64,000 bases of DNA from NCBI GenBank assembly GCA_023525715.1, contig CM042010.1, positions 69,094,894 to 69,158,893 of the forward strand. The letters run 5' to 3'. This document shows, in pieces, positions 1 through 12,430 of this stretch; position 1 is the stretch's first letter; every line of letters starts with the position of its first letter. This DNA comes from Cichorium intybus (lineage: Eukaryota > Streptophyta > Magnoliopsida > Asterales > Asteraceae). A program made the translations under genes and the position numbers. The notes under the pieces were generated by a model that searched no databases, was not told the DNA's origin, and saw only the letters and a program-made list of their open reading frames with translations.

Positions 1-527
1 GATGATATCTCAATTTGTCATTTTTGTCATTTTGTCATTCTGTCATTCTCTCTCACAACTCCATTCCGGTGATGTGTACCGTGACTGCCCATGGTTCTCG
101 GGTCTTTAGTCCACATGACTACACCCTAAGACAATTTCGAGGTGTCATGATGTGCCGGTGACCCACACACGCTCCATCAGAAACCAACGAAATTCTTTAA
201 CCATGAAGTCCTACAGCACCACGTTCTGGTGTAAACAATTACCGATTTGAAAAACCCTTTCAAATCAATCACCCTAATCATTTCCCAATGATTTCTCACG
301 TCTGTTCAAAAAATCCATTCAGTATTCTCAGCCAGGCAATATCCTGAATCCAACTTACAATGCTCTAAGCATTAAGTCATCAGGATATGTTCATAACACT
401 TCTGATTTGTCCAAGAGGCTCGAGGAACCTGATGTAATCTCATTCCAAGCCCTTTCGGAATCCTAAGATTACCAATAATCCTTGTGTCATGATTTCCGGA
501 AACCATTTCCTTTCAGGGACTCTTTCT

Positions 528-840
528 TATGCATCTTGAATCCCATCAAGATCATATTCTCAACGGCTAAGTCAATACTGTCAGTCTCATCTATCTGATA
601 GATGTCTATGAACTACGTGAGCATGCTGCACCTTCTTTGTTTCTTTCATGCCAATTCATTACACTTTGCAATGACAGGAAACTCCATTCCTGGGGTTATG
701 CATCTTGAATCTCATCAAGATCATATTGGCAGAATTCCGATCTATCTAATAGATGTTCACAACCACCTGAGTATGTTGTATCTCTTAAAGTCTTTCATAG
801 CGAACCGTTTCTTAACACCAAGTCATTACACTTTGTAATG
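528..840. repeat. Imperfect tandem duplication inside C1 pol
   Basis: Two adjacent units start at about 529 and 697, each beginning TATGCATCTTGAATC.CATCAAGATCATATT and ending near a CAAT/CATTACACTTTG.AATGA stretch. C2 has a single copy of the corresponding stretch near 36842-36990, so the duplication is specific to C1. The copies have diverged, so it is not recent. Confidence 0.65.
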
Positions 841-939
841 ATAAGAGACGTTTCCTAGAACCAGTATGTAACCCACATACAATGATAGCTGATAACAACG
901 ATACTCCCACTGGCTTTGAAACCGTTATATGACTCTTTC

Positions 940-1075
940 GGACTATTCACAAAATCCAGAACTTATGGCACATTTTGCGAAACCGAAATCCAAACCTTTC
1001 CGACATATTAAAGGAAATCTTTCAGGTTATTCACAAAATCCAAACCTTTTGGCCTATTTTGAGAATCCGAATATC
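940..1075. repeat. Short direct repeat in C1 pol
   Basis: Two related stretches (about 940-990 and 1024-1072) share TATTCACAAAATCCA.A.CTT.TGGC, then CATTTTG or TATTTTG and GAA.CCGAA. The period is about 84 bp. It looks like another local duplication in dead coding sequence. Confidence 0.5.
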
Positions 1076-2879
1076 CTTTCTTGCGAGATGCACATGGGAC
1101 GAATCCCGGGGCCATGTACCTTTTGTAATGGCATGCTCTATGTGAGTCCATATTAGTGTGCCGGTAAACCACACACGCTCCACTAACGACTCACACTATG
1201 CCACGCAGAATCCTCTCGGATTATATCTTCTATTGAGAGTGTTTCTCTCAGAATCAATTGCTTGACTCCAAGTGATGACTCATTCAACCAGATGTTCTGT
1301 AAGTACATTTCTATGTTCCCTTCTTTTGATGATTCAATTACTCCCACTGGTTCCTAGACCAATTGTAAAGATCAATCAAACTGTCACATAGATTGTGCCT
1401 CGCGGTAAGGTTCTCTTATTTGGCAGCAACTGGGCTCACCAATGCTTCCAGCAGTCGAATTACTTATCCGTACCATCTTTAGTGTTTTACCACTACCCGG
1501 TATATCACCCAAATCATAACTCCTTATGACAGTGACAATAACTACTGGTCAAGCGAAGAGAGGGTATGTCAGGTTTAACAGGAATCTAATTCCTGGTCAA
1601 GTCCCAGTGGTGACTAAAGGTTCCTTCACTTGGCTAATCCCTGAACTCATTCAGAATTATTCTTACTCCCACTGTTTCCTTAGAACTTGAGTTCTTTCTA
1701 AAAGTACTCTTCTTTCAAAGGATAACCGGAGTGGCCAATGAAACGACATTGCTGATCAGTTTCAGGCTTATCATGAGATTCAGACGAATGCTACATGACC
1801 CTGGACTTTCTATGTACTAGTGGGACGAACCCAACTTTACATTTCAGACAGTGTCAACACAACCTACATAGTCTAAGATGTGGTCGGAATATGGCTTCTG
1901 CGGTCTGACTGGTTGAATATTCAATTCATTGAAATATTAGTCGGAAATGTATCCAGTGTATCTTATACACCAAGGATCAAAACTATTTCGATCAATGCTC
2001 TATCATCTTCCCTAAGACACATTATAACCATTAGTGTTCTTGGAAGAGGATAAACTGTGAAACATTTTCTCAGTCTATGTTGTTACTCAGGTTCTGTTGA
2101 TCTTATACTTCCTTTGGAATCTTTGAACACTTCAAGGTTCCAATCAATCGCTTATTCCGATAAACGAAGCCATATTTGTCAAACCATTTGGCAAATATCA
2201 TGAAGCATAACTAATCGTGTTCTGTTCGAAGATTCGAGCAATACACAGTAACTTATGTGTCTGTTGCTCAAAATCTTAATACCTTTACAGTTCCATGTAA
2301 ATTTATGACTTTGTTAATATTGTTCAAGACATGCAATCATCACCTGACTCCAAGTCAACTGATTCCAAAATCCTATCCATTGGATCTTTGGGCGATTCCT
2401 TTCTTGCCACAATTAATTTTATTAAGCACTCAATTCATCATGTGACTCTAAGTCAAATGATTCCAAAGTCCTGTCCAACTGGACCTTTGGTTGAAGTGAT
2501 TCTCATAAAATTCACTTTAACAATCATAAAGAACACAATTTACAAATCCAATCCCATTGGATGTATCAACATTCAAGTTATTACCATTTACGTCATCAAC
2601 ACATTCACACAACATTTCGAGGACAATTAAAACAATCATGTTTCAAAAAAAAATATATTTCATTAAACCAGAATCATCCTCAGAACAATGTACTATGCGA
2701 ATCCATGTCGTATGTATCTATAACAAGAACAAATATCTAGCTTAACTCAAAAACCGCACGAGCTCCAGATCCAATCCGAATATGCTCCTGTGCGACACCA
2801 TCCCGCATCCTCCAGAGTTCGTGCATACAGAGCAAATGTGTGAAACACATCCTGTATCAAGGAAATGAGGATCAGGTGT

Positions 2880-3667
2880 TCTGAATTCTAAGATATTTAT
2901 GAGTTTACCAAACGGTTTGGCTTTGGAGCATTTTTCAATCTTTCCGTTACTGTGTCCCACCTTGTGGATTCCCAGTTTGAAACATCGAACAATCGGTCAA
3001 GACGATCTGGATCATTTCTTGATGCACCTTAATACCGGACTCAATCCTGAAGCAGCTGAATTAATGGAACTATGCTTCTCCATAAACGATTCATACAAAG
3101 TCGACATTGAATGCACTTCCACGATTGTCTTATCCGGTTACCCTTTCTGTTCATCTGGATGAACAGATCAGCGAGTTGAGCTAATGCTTAACTCCCGATC
3201 CCAAAGGGAAACCAGTTTTATACTGTTCGCCTATGTATCCCTCAATCTCGGGAACACGCAAACTGGTGCTACTTTCTTCTAGCTTGCAACTTCAAGCTCT
3301 TTGAAGATCCTAGTTCGTTCCTTTTATTCAACCAGTTCACGGAACCTTTCCTGAACTAGCTGTGCTAACTTATCAGACCCCAGGAATTCTAAATCCCTGC
3401 GGAACTCGGGGTTAATGATCAATAGCATAAGGCAACGAACTTCCTTGGACTCAATAGTCAAGGAGTCATGCTCATCACAAGCTGCTGTGTGATGCCATGT
3501 TTGGGAGCGGACACTCAGTCGGATATGGTTCGCCAGCAAAACTAAGAACTATTCTCTAATTGCAAAACCATATCACATAGTTCAGGCCAGTCAGCCTTAC
3601 CATACTAAACAGGTGCTTTCTGAAGCTCTCAGAAATGGGTGAAGGAGGAGAAGGAGGAGAATGACAT
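2880..3667 (-). pseudogene. C1 gag remnant
   Basis: The position corresponds to gag of C2, between the leader and pol. A plausible original start codon lies at 3667-3665 on the minus strand, followed by a Ser/Phe-rich stretch and a stop within about a dozen codons. A 71-residue minus-strand frame remains at 3324-3539, with no recognisable zinc knuckle. It is assigned by position and partial likeness to C2 only. Confidence 0.45.
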
Positions 3668-5011
3668 TTTCTTCAGACATATATAAAATTTGAATTTATT
3701 CGTTTAATTAATCCTTTTAAATAATTACCCAATATATATTATTTAACAAGGCTAGGATCCAAAATACCCCAACTATGCTGTGAAGAGGGATGCCGTAGTC
3801 ACAACACAGTGGTCATTAAGGTAGATAACTTTTATCAATTTCAGTCTTATGAAATTCCTAGATCTGTGAGATTCATTGAACTGTTCAATGGCATGTTTAA
3901 TCTCGGATATGCCCCACCGTTTGTGACTGGGATGCCGAGGATCACAAGCCGGGTGTGAATAACCATGCAAATTAGCTTGGTACTCTCGGGGTCCATTATC
4001 ATCTCAAATTGATGTGCCGGTTAACCACACACGCTCCATCAACAATGATAACACCCGAGAAACCCATTGCCACTCTTTATGAACCCCATTGGTGTGCCGG
4101 TAACCCACACACGCTCCACCAACGTTTCATAAAGTGCAATGTGCAATTTCATGGGTTAGCATCAAATTCACATTTTTTAAAGTAACTAGATTGGGAATTC
4201 TTGTACGGGTTCTAGTACTTTGATCATTATACTTTTAATGATTAAGTGGTCCTATCAAAACTGTTCGGCTAACGACCCTCCACTGATCAGGCGAGCGGTG
4301 GGTGAGAGTGAACACCCATTAGACAGCCATTTTATAGGCAGTCTCCTTATACCCACTTTATAGACCAGCTTCGTGAATGAGGCCTACTAATGATTTGACT
4401 AACCAATTTATCTTATACATATAGTATTAACTTTTAATAATATATATAAGATGTATTTTAAACCCTTTTAAAATATTCCTGGTTTATCTTTTAATTTCCT
4501 GAAATTTAACTATTAAATTTCAAATTAAATTAAACCTTCAATTTGATTTAATTTATCTTTTAATTAAACTACTAATTAAATTAATTAAATCTAGATATTT
4601 TAAACCTTTTAAAATATTTTAGGATTTATCCTTTAATTTTCGAAATTTAACCATTAAATTAAAATTAAATTAAATCCCTTGAATTATCTTTTAATTAAAC
4701 TACTAATTAAATTAATTCAAATGTAGATAGGTTTTTCCAAATTAATCAAATCAATTTAAACCTATCTTAAACCCCTAATTATCGAATTCAAACAAACTGG
4801 GTTTAAGGTTATCCAATTAATTAACCAATTAAAGTTACCAAAAATAGAAAACCTTCCAAAACCCTAAGCAGAAAATCGAAAAAGAAGGGGGAAGGGGCTA
4901 GGGTTTCAAAAACCCTAAACCCCAAAATCGAAATCAGGCCCAAAGGATTTATAAACAATAAACCCTAATTAGGAAAACTATTACAGCCATTCTATAAGAA
5001 AACAACCAAAA
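3668..5011 (-). other. C1 5' leader (untranslated region)
   Basis: AT-rich leader between the PBS and gag, without coding potential. It is partly conserved with the C2 leader: GGCTAGGATCCAA, GTGAAGAGGGATG and CCTAGATCTGTGAGATT occur in the same order at 39760-39890. It holds two copies of a 27-bp motif (4013-4040, 4093-4119). A potential stem lies between TTTATGAA (about 4077) and TTCATAAA (about 4125). Telobox-like AAACCCTAAA words near 4905-4920 are isolated and not telomeric. Confidence 0.6.
4013..4119. repeat. Paired 27-bp motif in C1 leader
   Basis: Two copies of a motif of the form TGTGCCGGTNAMCCACACAC followed by GCTCCA lie 80 bp apart (4013, 4093). Two more copies lie far away at 151-176 and 1157-1183 in the pol remnant. 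A weaker version is at about 40058 in the C2 leader. Function is unknown. Confidence 0.75.
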
Positions 5012-5023
5012 GCTCTGATACCA
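5012..5023 (-). other. C1 primer binding site (tRNA-iMet)
   Basis: GCTCTGATACCA on the plus strand reads TGGTATCAGAGC on the minus strand. This is the standard complement of the 3' end of plant initiator tRNA-Met, used to prime minus-strand DNA synthesis. It lies one base from the LTR and fixes the minus orientation. Confidence 0.9.
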
Positions 5024-5024
5024 C

Positions 5025-5799
5025 TGAAAGGTTTTCCGCAACCATGAACTAAAAACCTAAGTTCACATGCAACCTAGAAAAGATCTATGTTTTCTTACAT
5101 TTAACATGTAACTAATTCCTAAAGGCCAAACAAAAATTAACTAAAAGAATAAATCAGAAAAACTAACCTTTAGTTTTAATCTTGAAGCTAAGCAGCACAA
5201 GTGTCCTGCCTCAAATGAGATCACACCCAGGGAGCCAGAGGGGTGACCGAAAATTCCAGAGAGAATAATTGAAATGAGCAACTGATAATGAGGTCTAGGG
5301 TTCCCTATTTATAGGGAACCAAAGGGTAAAGCTAGAAACCCTAGCCGCAACCCATTTTCCAGATTATGTGTACGCGCGCCGCGGCCTTTACATTGGCGCG
5401 CCGCGCGCCCCAATTCAAACCTTGAATTCGTACGGATATGTACGCGCGTCGCAGCTTTTACATTTGCGCGCCGGGCGCCGCAATTCAACTATTGAATTCG
5501 TACGAATTTAATCCCTGACCTCCTGATTAATCCAATTAATGTCACAGAAATTAATCCAATTAATTTCTGATTAATTATTAATCAATCAACATAGTTTCTA
5601 ATTAATATATTATCACTTTAATATATTAACAAACCATATCTTTTATTTCTATTGATTTATTAATCCCATAATAAACCAACCTTTCTCTCTACCGAACTTT
5701 CTACCAAACCTCCAGCTATGAGGGCAACCCAAATGGACTTTGCTTCTATTAATAGGTAAATATAAATTATAAGTCATGGCTTAGACACCTAATCCAACA
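5025..5799 (-). repeat. C1 5' LTR
   Basis: 775-bp LTR beginning TGAAAGG and ending AATCCAACA in window orientation. Its length is nearly that of the C2 LTRs (774 and 772 bp), and both families share a GAGGGCAACCCAAA.GGACT word near the outer end. A TATA box (TATAAATAG on the minus strand, plus coordinates 5305-5313) marks the promoter. GC-rich stretches (GCGCGCCG) lie at 5370-5480. The partner LTR is outside the window. Confidence 0.85.
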
Positions 5800-7648
5800 T
5801 AAACAAAAACCTTAAAAATGTCGTTATTATAACAATTCGTAATTCCGAAAATAATACCGATTGATTTACATATGAGGACGGTGACTAGGCCAATTACTTG
5901 GGATCTGATTGTTGGATTTTCCTAAAGGCTAAAATGCCGAAAGTATCCTACCACCCCATCTAATCTTCTACCTGGCTGGTTCTAGAAGGTCTTCAATTTC
6001 AACAATTTATATTAATAAACTCTTTTGTCAAAAGTGGAATGCAATTTTTAATTCAAAAATCAAAACATCTCATAAACCACACAAATAAATCACAACCCAT
6101 TCCATAGAATTTACTAAGCACTTAAGAGTAAGTAGTGAGCGGAAGGAGGCTCAAAAGCCAAACGCAGGAGTTCTAGATCTCGACGAACTGTCATAAGGTA
6201 ACCACAAACCTTTCTATAACTTAATTAGGTATTGTAAAATAATTTGTGTGTTAAGAAGTAGAACATTTAATAAGTATAACATATGCTATATTATACTCAT
6301 TTCCAACAATAGTGAACAAAAACCTTAAAAACGTCGTTATTATAACAATTCGTAATTCCAAAAATAATACCGATTGATTTACTTACGAGGACGGTGAGTA
6401 GGCCGATTACTTGGGATCTGGTTATTGGATTTTCTTAAAGGCTAAAATGCCGAAAAGATCCTGCCACCCCATCTAATCTTCTACCTTACTACTTCTTGAA
6501 GGTCTTCAATTTCAACAATTTATATTAATAAACTCTTTTTGTCAAAAGTGGAACGCAATTTTTAATTCAAGAATTCAAGTATAAATACCCCCCAAAACAT
6601 CTCATAATCCACAAAAATAAATCACAAACCATTCCATATAATTTGCTTAGCACTTGAGAGTAAGTAGTAAGCGGAAGGAAGCTCAAAAGCCAAACGCAGG
6701 AGTTCTAGATCCCGACGAAGTGTCATAAGGTAACCACAAACCTTTCTATAACTAAAATAGGTATTGTAAAATAATTTGTGTGTTAAGAAGTAGAATATTT
6801 AATAAGTATAACATATGTTATATTATACTCATTTCCAACAATAGTAAACAAAAAAACCTTAAAAACGTCGTTATCATAACAATTCGTAATTCCGAAAATA
6901 ATACCGATTGATTTACTTACGAGAACGGTGACTAGGCCGATTACTTGGGATCTGTTTGTTGGATTTTCCTAAAGGCTAAAATGCCGAAAGTATCCTACCA
7001 CCCCATCTAATCTTCTTCCTGGCTGCTTCTAGAAGGTTTTCAATTTCAACAATTTATATTAATAAACTCTTTTGTCAAAAGTGGCATGCAATTTTTAATT
7101 CAAGAATTCAAGTATAAATATCCCCCAAAACATCTAATAAACCAGACTAATAAATCATAAACCATTCCATAGAATTTGCTAAGTACTTGAGAGTAAGTAC
7201 TGAGCGGAAGAAGGCTCAAAAGCCAAACGCAACGTAGGATTTCTATATCCTGACGAACTGTCATAAGATAACCACAAACCTTTCTATAACTTAATTCGGT
7301 ATTGTAAAATAATTTGTGTGTTAAAAAGTAGAATATTTAATAAGTATAACATATGTTATATTATACGCATTTCCAACAATAGTAAACAAAAACCTTGAAA
7401 ACGTCCTTATTATAACAATTCATAATTCCGAAAATAATACCAATTGATTTACTTACGAGGACGGTGACTAGGCCGATTACTTGGGATCTGGTTGTTGGAT
7501 TTTTCTAAAGGCTAAAATGCCGAAAGGATCCTGCCACCCCATCTAATCTTCTACCTGGTTGCTTCTAGAAGGTCTTGAATTACAACAATGTAAATTAATA
7601 AACTCTTTTGTCAAAAGTGGCATGCAATTTTTAATTCAAAAATTCAAG

Positions 7649-7656
7649 TATAAATA
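7649..7656 (+). promoter_or_regulatory. TATA box of a representative satellite monomer
   Basis: TATAAATA followed by a C-run (ACCCCCC) and an A/C-rich stretch typical of plant transcription starts. The same block recurs in most monomers, but is missing from those starting at 5811 and 10061. After it come about 140 bases with no ATG, then a donor-like AAG|GTAACC (GT at 7799-7800). The layout resembles the U3-R-U5 of an LTR. Transcription is inferred, not shown. Confidence 0.5.
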
Positions 7657-10600
7657 CCCCCCAAAACATCTCATAAACCACACAAATAAATCACAAACCA
7701 TTCCATAGAATTTACTAAGCACTAGAGAGTAAGTAGAGAGCGGAAGGAAGCTCAAAAGCCAAACGCAGGAGTTCTAGATCCCGACGAACTGTCATAAGGT
7801 AACCACAAACCTTTCTATAACTTAATTAGGGATTGTAAAATAATTTGTGTGTTAAGAAGTAGAATATTTAATAAGTATAACATATGTTATATTATACTCA
7901 TTTCCAACAATAGTAAACAAAAACCTTAAAAACGTCGTTATTATAACAATTCGTAATTCCGAAAATAATACCGATTGATCTACTTACGAGGACGGTGACT
8001 AGGCCGATTACTTGGGATCTGGTTGTTGGATTTTCTTAAAGGCTAAAATGCCGAAAAGATCTTGCCACCCCATCTAATCTTCTACCTTACTACTTCTTGA
8101 AGGTCTTCAATTTGAACAATTTATATTAATAAACTCTTTTTGTCAAAAGTGGAATGGAATTTTTAATTCAAGAATTGAAGTATAAATACCCTCCAAAACA
8201 TCTCATAATCCACAAAAATAAATAACAAACCATTCCATATAATTTGCTTAGCACTTGAGAGTAAGTAGTAAGCGGAAGGAAGCTCAAAAGCCAAACGCAT
8301 GAGTTCTAGATCCCGACGAACTGTCATAAGGTAACCACAAACCTTTCTATAACTAAGTTAGGTATTGTAAAATAATTTGTGTGTTAAGAAGTAGAATATT
8401 TAATAAGTATAACGTATGTTATATTATACTCATTTCCAACAATAGTAAACAAAAACCTTAAAAACGTCGTTATTATAACAATTCGTAATTCCGAAAATAA
8501 TACCGATTGATTTACTTACGAGGACGGTGAGTAGGCCGATTACTTGGGATCTGGTTGTTGGATTTTCCTAAAGGCTAAAATGCCGAAAGTATCCTACCAC
8601 CCCATCTAATCTTCTACCTGGCTGCTTTTAGAAGGTCTTCAATTTCAACAATTTATATTAATAAACTCTTTTGTCAAAAGTGGCATGCAATTTTTAATTC
8701 AAGAATTCAAGTATAAATACCCCCCAAAACATCTAATAAACTAGACAAATAAATCTTAAACCATTCCATAGAATTTGCTAAGTACTTGAGAGTAAGTAGT
8801 GAGCGGAAGAAGGCTCAAAAGCCAAACACAACGTAGGAGTTCTATATCCCGACGAACTGTCATAAGATAACCACAAATCTTTCTATAACTTAATTCGGTA
8901 TTGTAAAATAGTTTGTGTGTTAAGAAGTAGAATATTTAATAAGTATAACATATGTTATATTATACTCATTTCCAACAATAGTAAACAAAAACCTTGAAAA
9001 CGTCGTTATTATAACAATTCATAATTCCGAAAATAATACCGATTGATTTACTTACGAGGATGGTGACTAGACCGATTACTTGAGATCTGATTGTTGGATT
9101 TTCCTAAAGGCTATAATGCCGAAAGGATCCTGCCACCCCATCTAATCTTCTACCTGGCTGCTTCTAGAAGGTCTTCAATTTCAACAATATATATTAATAA
9201 ACTCTTTTTATCAAAAGTGGAATGCAATTTTGAATTCAAGAATTAAAGTATAAATACCCCCCAAAACATCTCATAATCCACAAAAATAAATCACAAACCA
9301 TTCCATATAATTTGCTTAGCACTTGAGAGTAAGTAGTAAGCGGAAGGAAGCTCAAAAGCCAAACGCAGGAGTTCTAGATCCCGACGAACTGTCATAAGGT
9401 AACAACAAACCTTTCTATAACTAAATTAGGTATTGTAAAATAATCTGTGTGTTAAGAAGTTGAATATTTAATAAGTATAACATATGTTATATTATCCTCA
9501 TTTCCAACAATAGTAAACAAAAACCTTAAAAACGTCGTTATTATAACAATTCGTAATTCCGAAAATAATACCGATTGATTTACTTACGAGGACGCTGACT
9601 AGGCCGATTACTTGGGATCTGGTTGTTGGATTTTCGTAAAGGCTAAAATGCAGAAAGTATCCCACCACCCCATCTAATCTTCTATCTGGCTGCTTCTAGA
9701 ATGTCTTCAATTTCAAAAATTTATATTAATAAACTCTTTTGTCAAAAGTGGCATGCAATTTTTAATTCAAGAATTCAAGTATAAATACCCCCCAGAACAT
9801 CTAATAAACCAGAAAAATAAATCATAAACCATTCCATAAAATTTGCTAAGTACTTAAGAGTAAGTAGTGAGTGGAAGAAGGCTCAAAAGTCAAACGCAAC
9901 GTAGGAGTTCTATATCCCGACGAACTGTCATAAGATAACCACAAACCTTTCTATAACTTAATTCGGTATTGTAAAATAATTTGTGTGTTAAGAAGTAGAA
10001 TATTTAATAAGTATAACATATGTTATATTATACTCATTTCCAACAATAGAAAACAAAAACCTTGAAAACGTCGTTATTATAACAATTTGTAATTCCGAAA
10101 ATAATACTGATTGATTTACTTACGAGGATGGTGACTAGATCGATTACTTGAGATCTGATTGTTGGATTTTACTAAAGGCTATAATGTCGAAAGGATCCTG
10201 CCACCCCATCTAATCTTCTACCTGGCAGCTTCTAGAAGGTCTTGAATTTCAACAATTTATATTAATAAACTCTTTTGTCAAAAGTAGAATGCAATTTTTA
10301 ATTCAAAAATCAAAACATCTCATAAACCACACAAATAAATCACAAACCATTCCATAGAATTTACTAAGCACTTGAGAGTAAGTAGTGAGCGGAAGGAGGC
10401 TCAAAAGCCAAACGCAGGAGTTCTAGATCCTGACGTACTGTCATAAGGTAACCATAAACCTTTCTATAACTTAATTAGGTATTGTAAAATAATTTGTGTG
10501 TTAAGAAGTAGAAAATTTAATAAGTATAACATATGTTATATTATACTCATTTCCAACAATAGTAAACAAAAACCTTAAAAACGTCGTTATTATAACAATT

Positions 10601-10938
10601 CGTAATTCCGAAAATAATACCGATTGATTTACTAACGAGGACGGTGACGAGGCCGATTACTTGGGATCTGGTTGTTGGATTTTCCTAAAGGCTAAAATGC
10701 CGAAAGTATCCTACCACCCATCTAATCTTCTACCTGGCTGCTTCTAGAAGGTCTTCAATTTCAACAATTTATATTAATAAACTCTTTTGTCAAAAGTGGC
10801 ATGCAATTTTTAATTCAAGAATTCAAATATAAATACCCCCCAAAACATCTAATAAACCACACAAATAAATCATAAACCATTCCATAGAATTTGCTAAGTA
10901 CTTGAGAGTAAGTAGTGAGCGGAAGGAGGCTCAAAAGC

Positions 10939-11095
10939 CAAAAGTGGCATGCAATTTTTAATTCTAGAATTCAAGAATAAATACTCCCCAAAACATATCA
11001 TAAACCACACAAATAAATCACAACCCATTCCATAGAATTTGCTAAGCATTTGGGAGTAAGTAGTGAACGGAAGGAGGCTCAAAAGCCAAACGCAG
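10939..11095 (+). repeat. Partial duplication inside satellite monomer 10
   Basis: At GCTCAAAAGCCAAAAGTGGCATGC the monomer jumps back from its GCTCAAAAGCCAAAC position to its TCAAAAGTGGCATGC position. This repeats about 150 bp, including the TATA block and the GAAGGAGGCTC segment, and gives a 678-bp monomer. The two source sites share the word CAAAAG, which suits microhomology-guided recombination. Confidence 0.75.
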
Positions 11096-12430
11096 GAGTT
11101 CTTGATCCCGACGAACTGTCATAAGATAACCACAAACCTTTCTATAACTTAATTAGGTACTATAAAATAATTTGTGTGTTAAGAAGTGGAATATTTAATA
11201 AGTATAACATATGTTATATAATACTCATTTCCAACAATAATAAACAAAATCCTTAAGAACGTCGTTAATATAACAATTCGTAATTCCGAAAATAATACCG
11301 ATTGATTTACTTACGAGGACGGTGACTAGGCCGATTACTTGGGATCTGGTTGTTGGATTTTCCTAAAGGCTAAAATGCCGAAAGGATCCTGCCACCCCAT
11401 CTAATCTTCTACCTGGAAGCTTCTAGAATGTCTTCAATTTCAACAATTTATATTAATAAACTCTTTTGTCAAAAGTGACATGCAATTTTTAATTCAAGAA
11501 TTCAAGTATAAATACGCCCCAAAACATCTCATAAACCACACAAATAAATCACAAACCATTCCATAGAATTTGCTAAGCACTTGAGAGTAAGTAGTGAGCG
11601 GAAGGAGGCTCAAAAGCCAAACGCAGGAGTTCTAGATCCCGACGAACTGTCATAAGGTAACCACAAACCTTTCTATAACTTAATTAGGTATTGTAAAATA
11701 ATTTGTGTATTAAGAAGTAGAACATTTAATAAGTATAACATATGTTATATTATACTCATTTCCAACAATAGTAAACAAAAACCTTAAAAACGTCGTTATT
11801 ATAACAATTCGTAATTCCGAAAATAATACCGATTGATTTACTTACGAGGACGGTAACTAGGCCGATTATTTGGGATCTAGTTGTTGGATTTTCCTAAAGG
11901 CTAAAATGCCGAAAGTATCCTACCACCCCATCTAATTTTCTACCTGGCTGCTTCTACAAGGTCTTCAATTTCAACAATTTATATTAATAAACTATTTTGT
12001 CAAAAGTGGCATGCAATTTTTAATTCAAGAATTCAAGTATAAATACCCCCAAAACATCTAATAAACCACACAAATAAATCATAAACAATTCCATAGAATT
12101 TGCTAAGCACTTGAGAGTAAGTAGTGAACGGAAGGAGGCTCAAAAGCCAAACGCAGGAGTTCTAGATGCCGAGAAACTGTCATAAGATAACTACAAACCT
12201 TTCTATAACTTAATTAGGTATTGTAAAATAATATGTGTGTTCAGAAGTGGGATATTTAATAAGTATAACATATGTTATATAATACTCATTTCCAACAATA
12301 GTAAACAAAATCCTTAAAAACGTCGTTATTATAACAATTCGTAATTCCAAAAATAATACCGATTGATTAACTTACGAGGACGGTGAGTAGGCCGATCACT
12401 TGGGATCTGGTTGTTGGATTTTCCTAAAGG

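Larger units (their letters stand above)
1..2640 (-). pseudogene. C1 pol remnant (integrase/RT/RNase H), non-coding
   Basis: No reading frame longer than about 100 codons survives. The assignment rests on nucleotide likeness to C2. For example, the stretch around 1320-1500 (ACTCCCACTGGTT, then TTATTTGGCAGC.ACTGGGCTCA.CAATGCTTCCA) parallels C2 at 37405-37560, where an RT frame is still readable on the minus strand. The block contains an internal tandem duplication (528-840) and two copies of a 27-bp motif also found in the leader. It cannot make protein. Domain limits inside the block cannot be drawn by eye. Confidence 0.6.
1..5799 (-). mobile_element. Copia retrotransposon C1, partial, decayed
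   Basis: Ty1/copia element read on the minus strand; its 3' end lies left of the window. The right end is clear: a primer binding site (12 bases complementary to initiator tRNA-Met) abuts a TG...CA LTR. The internal region matches C2 (34466-41777) in order and in many short stretches of RT, gag and leader, but no long reading frame remains. The five bases after the LTR (TAAAC) match the satellite monomer, so the element landed inside the satellite array. Element identity is sure; lineage within copia is not resolved. Confidence 0.85.

Noticed and set aside
602..2630. Small plus-strand frames of 60-99 codons in C1
   Set aside because: They are antisense to decayed pol and carry no motif.
4900..4925. 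Telomere-like AAACCCTAAAC words
   Set aside because: Isolated words, with no tandem TTTAGGG array.
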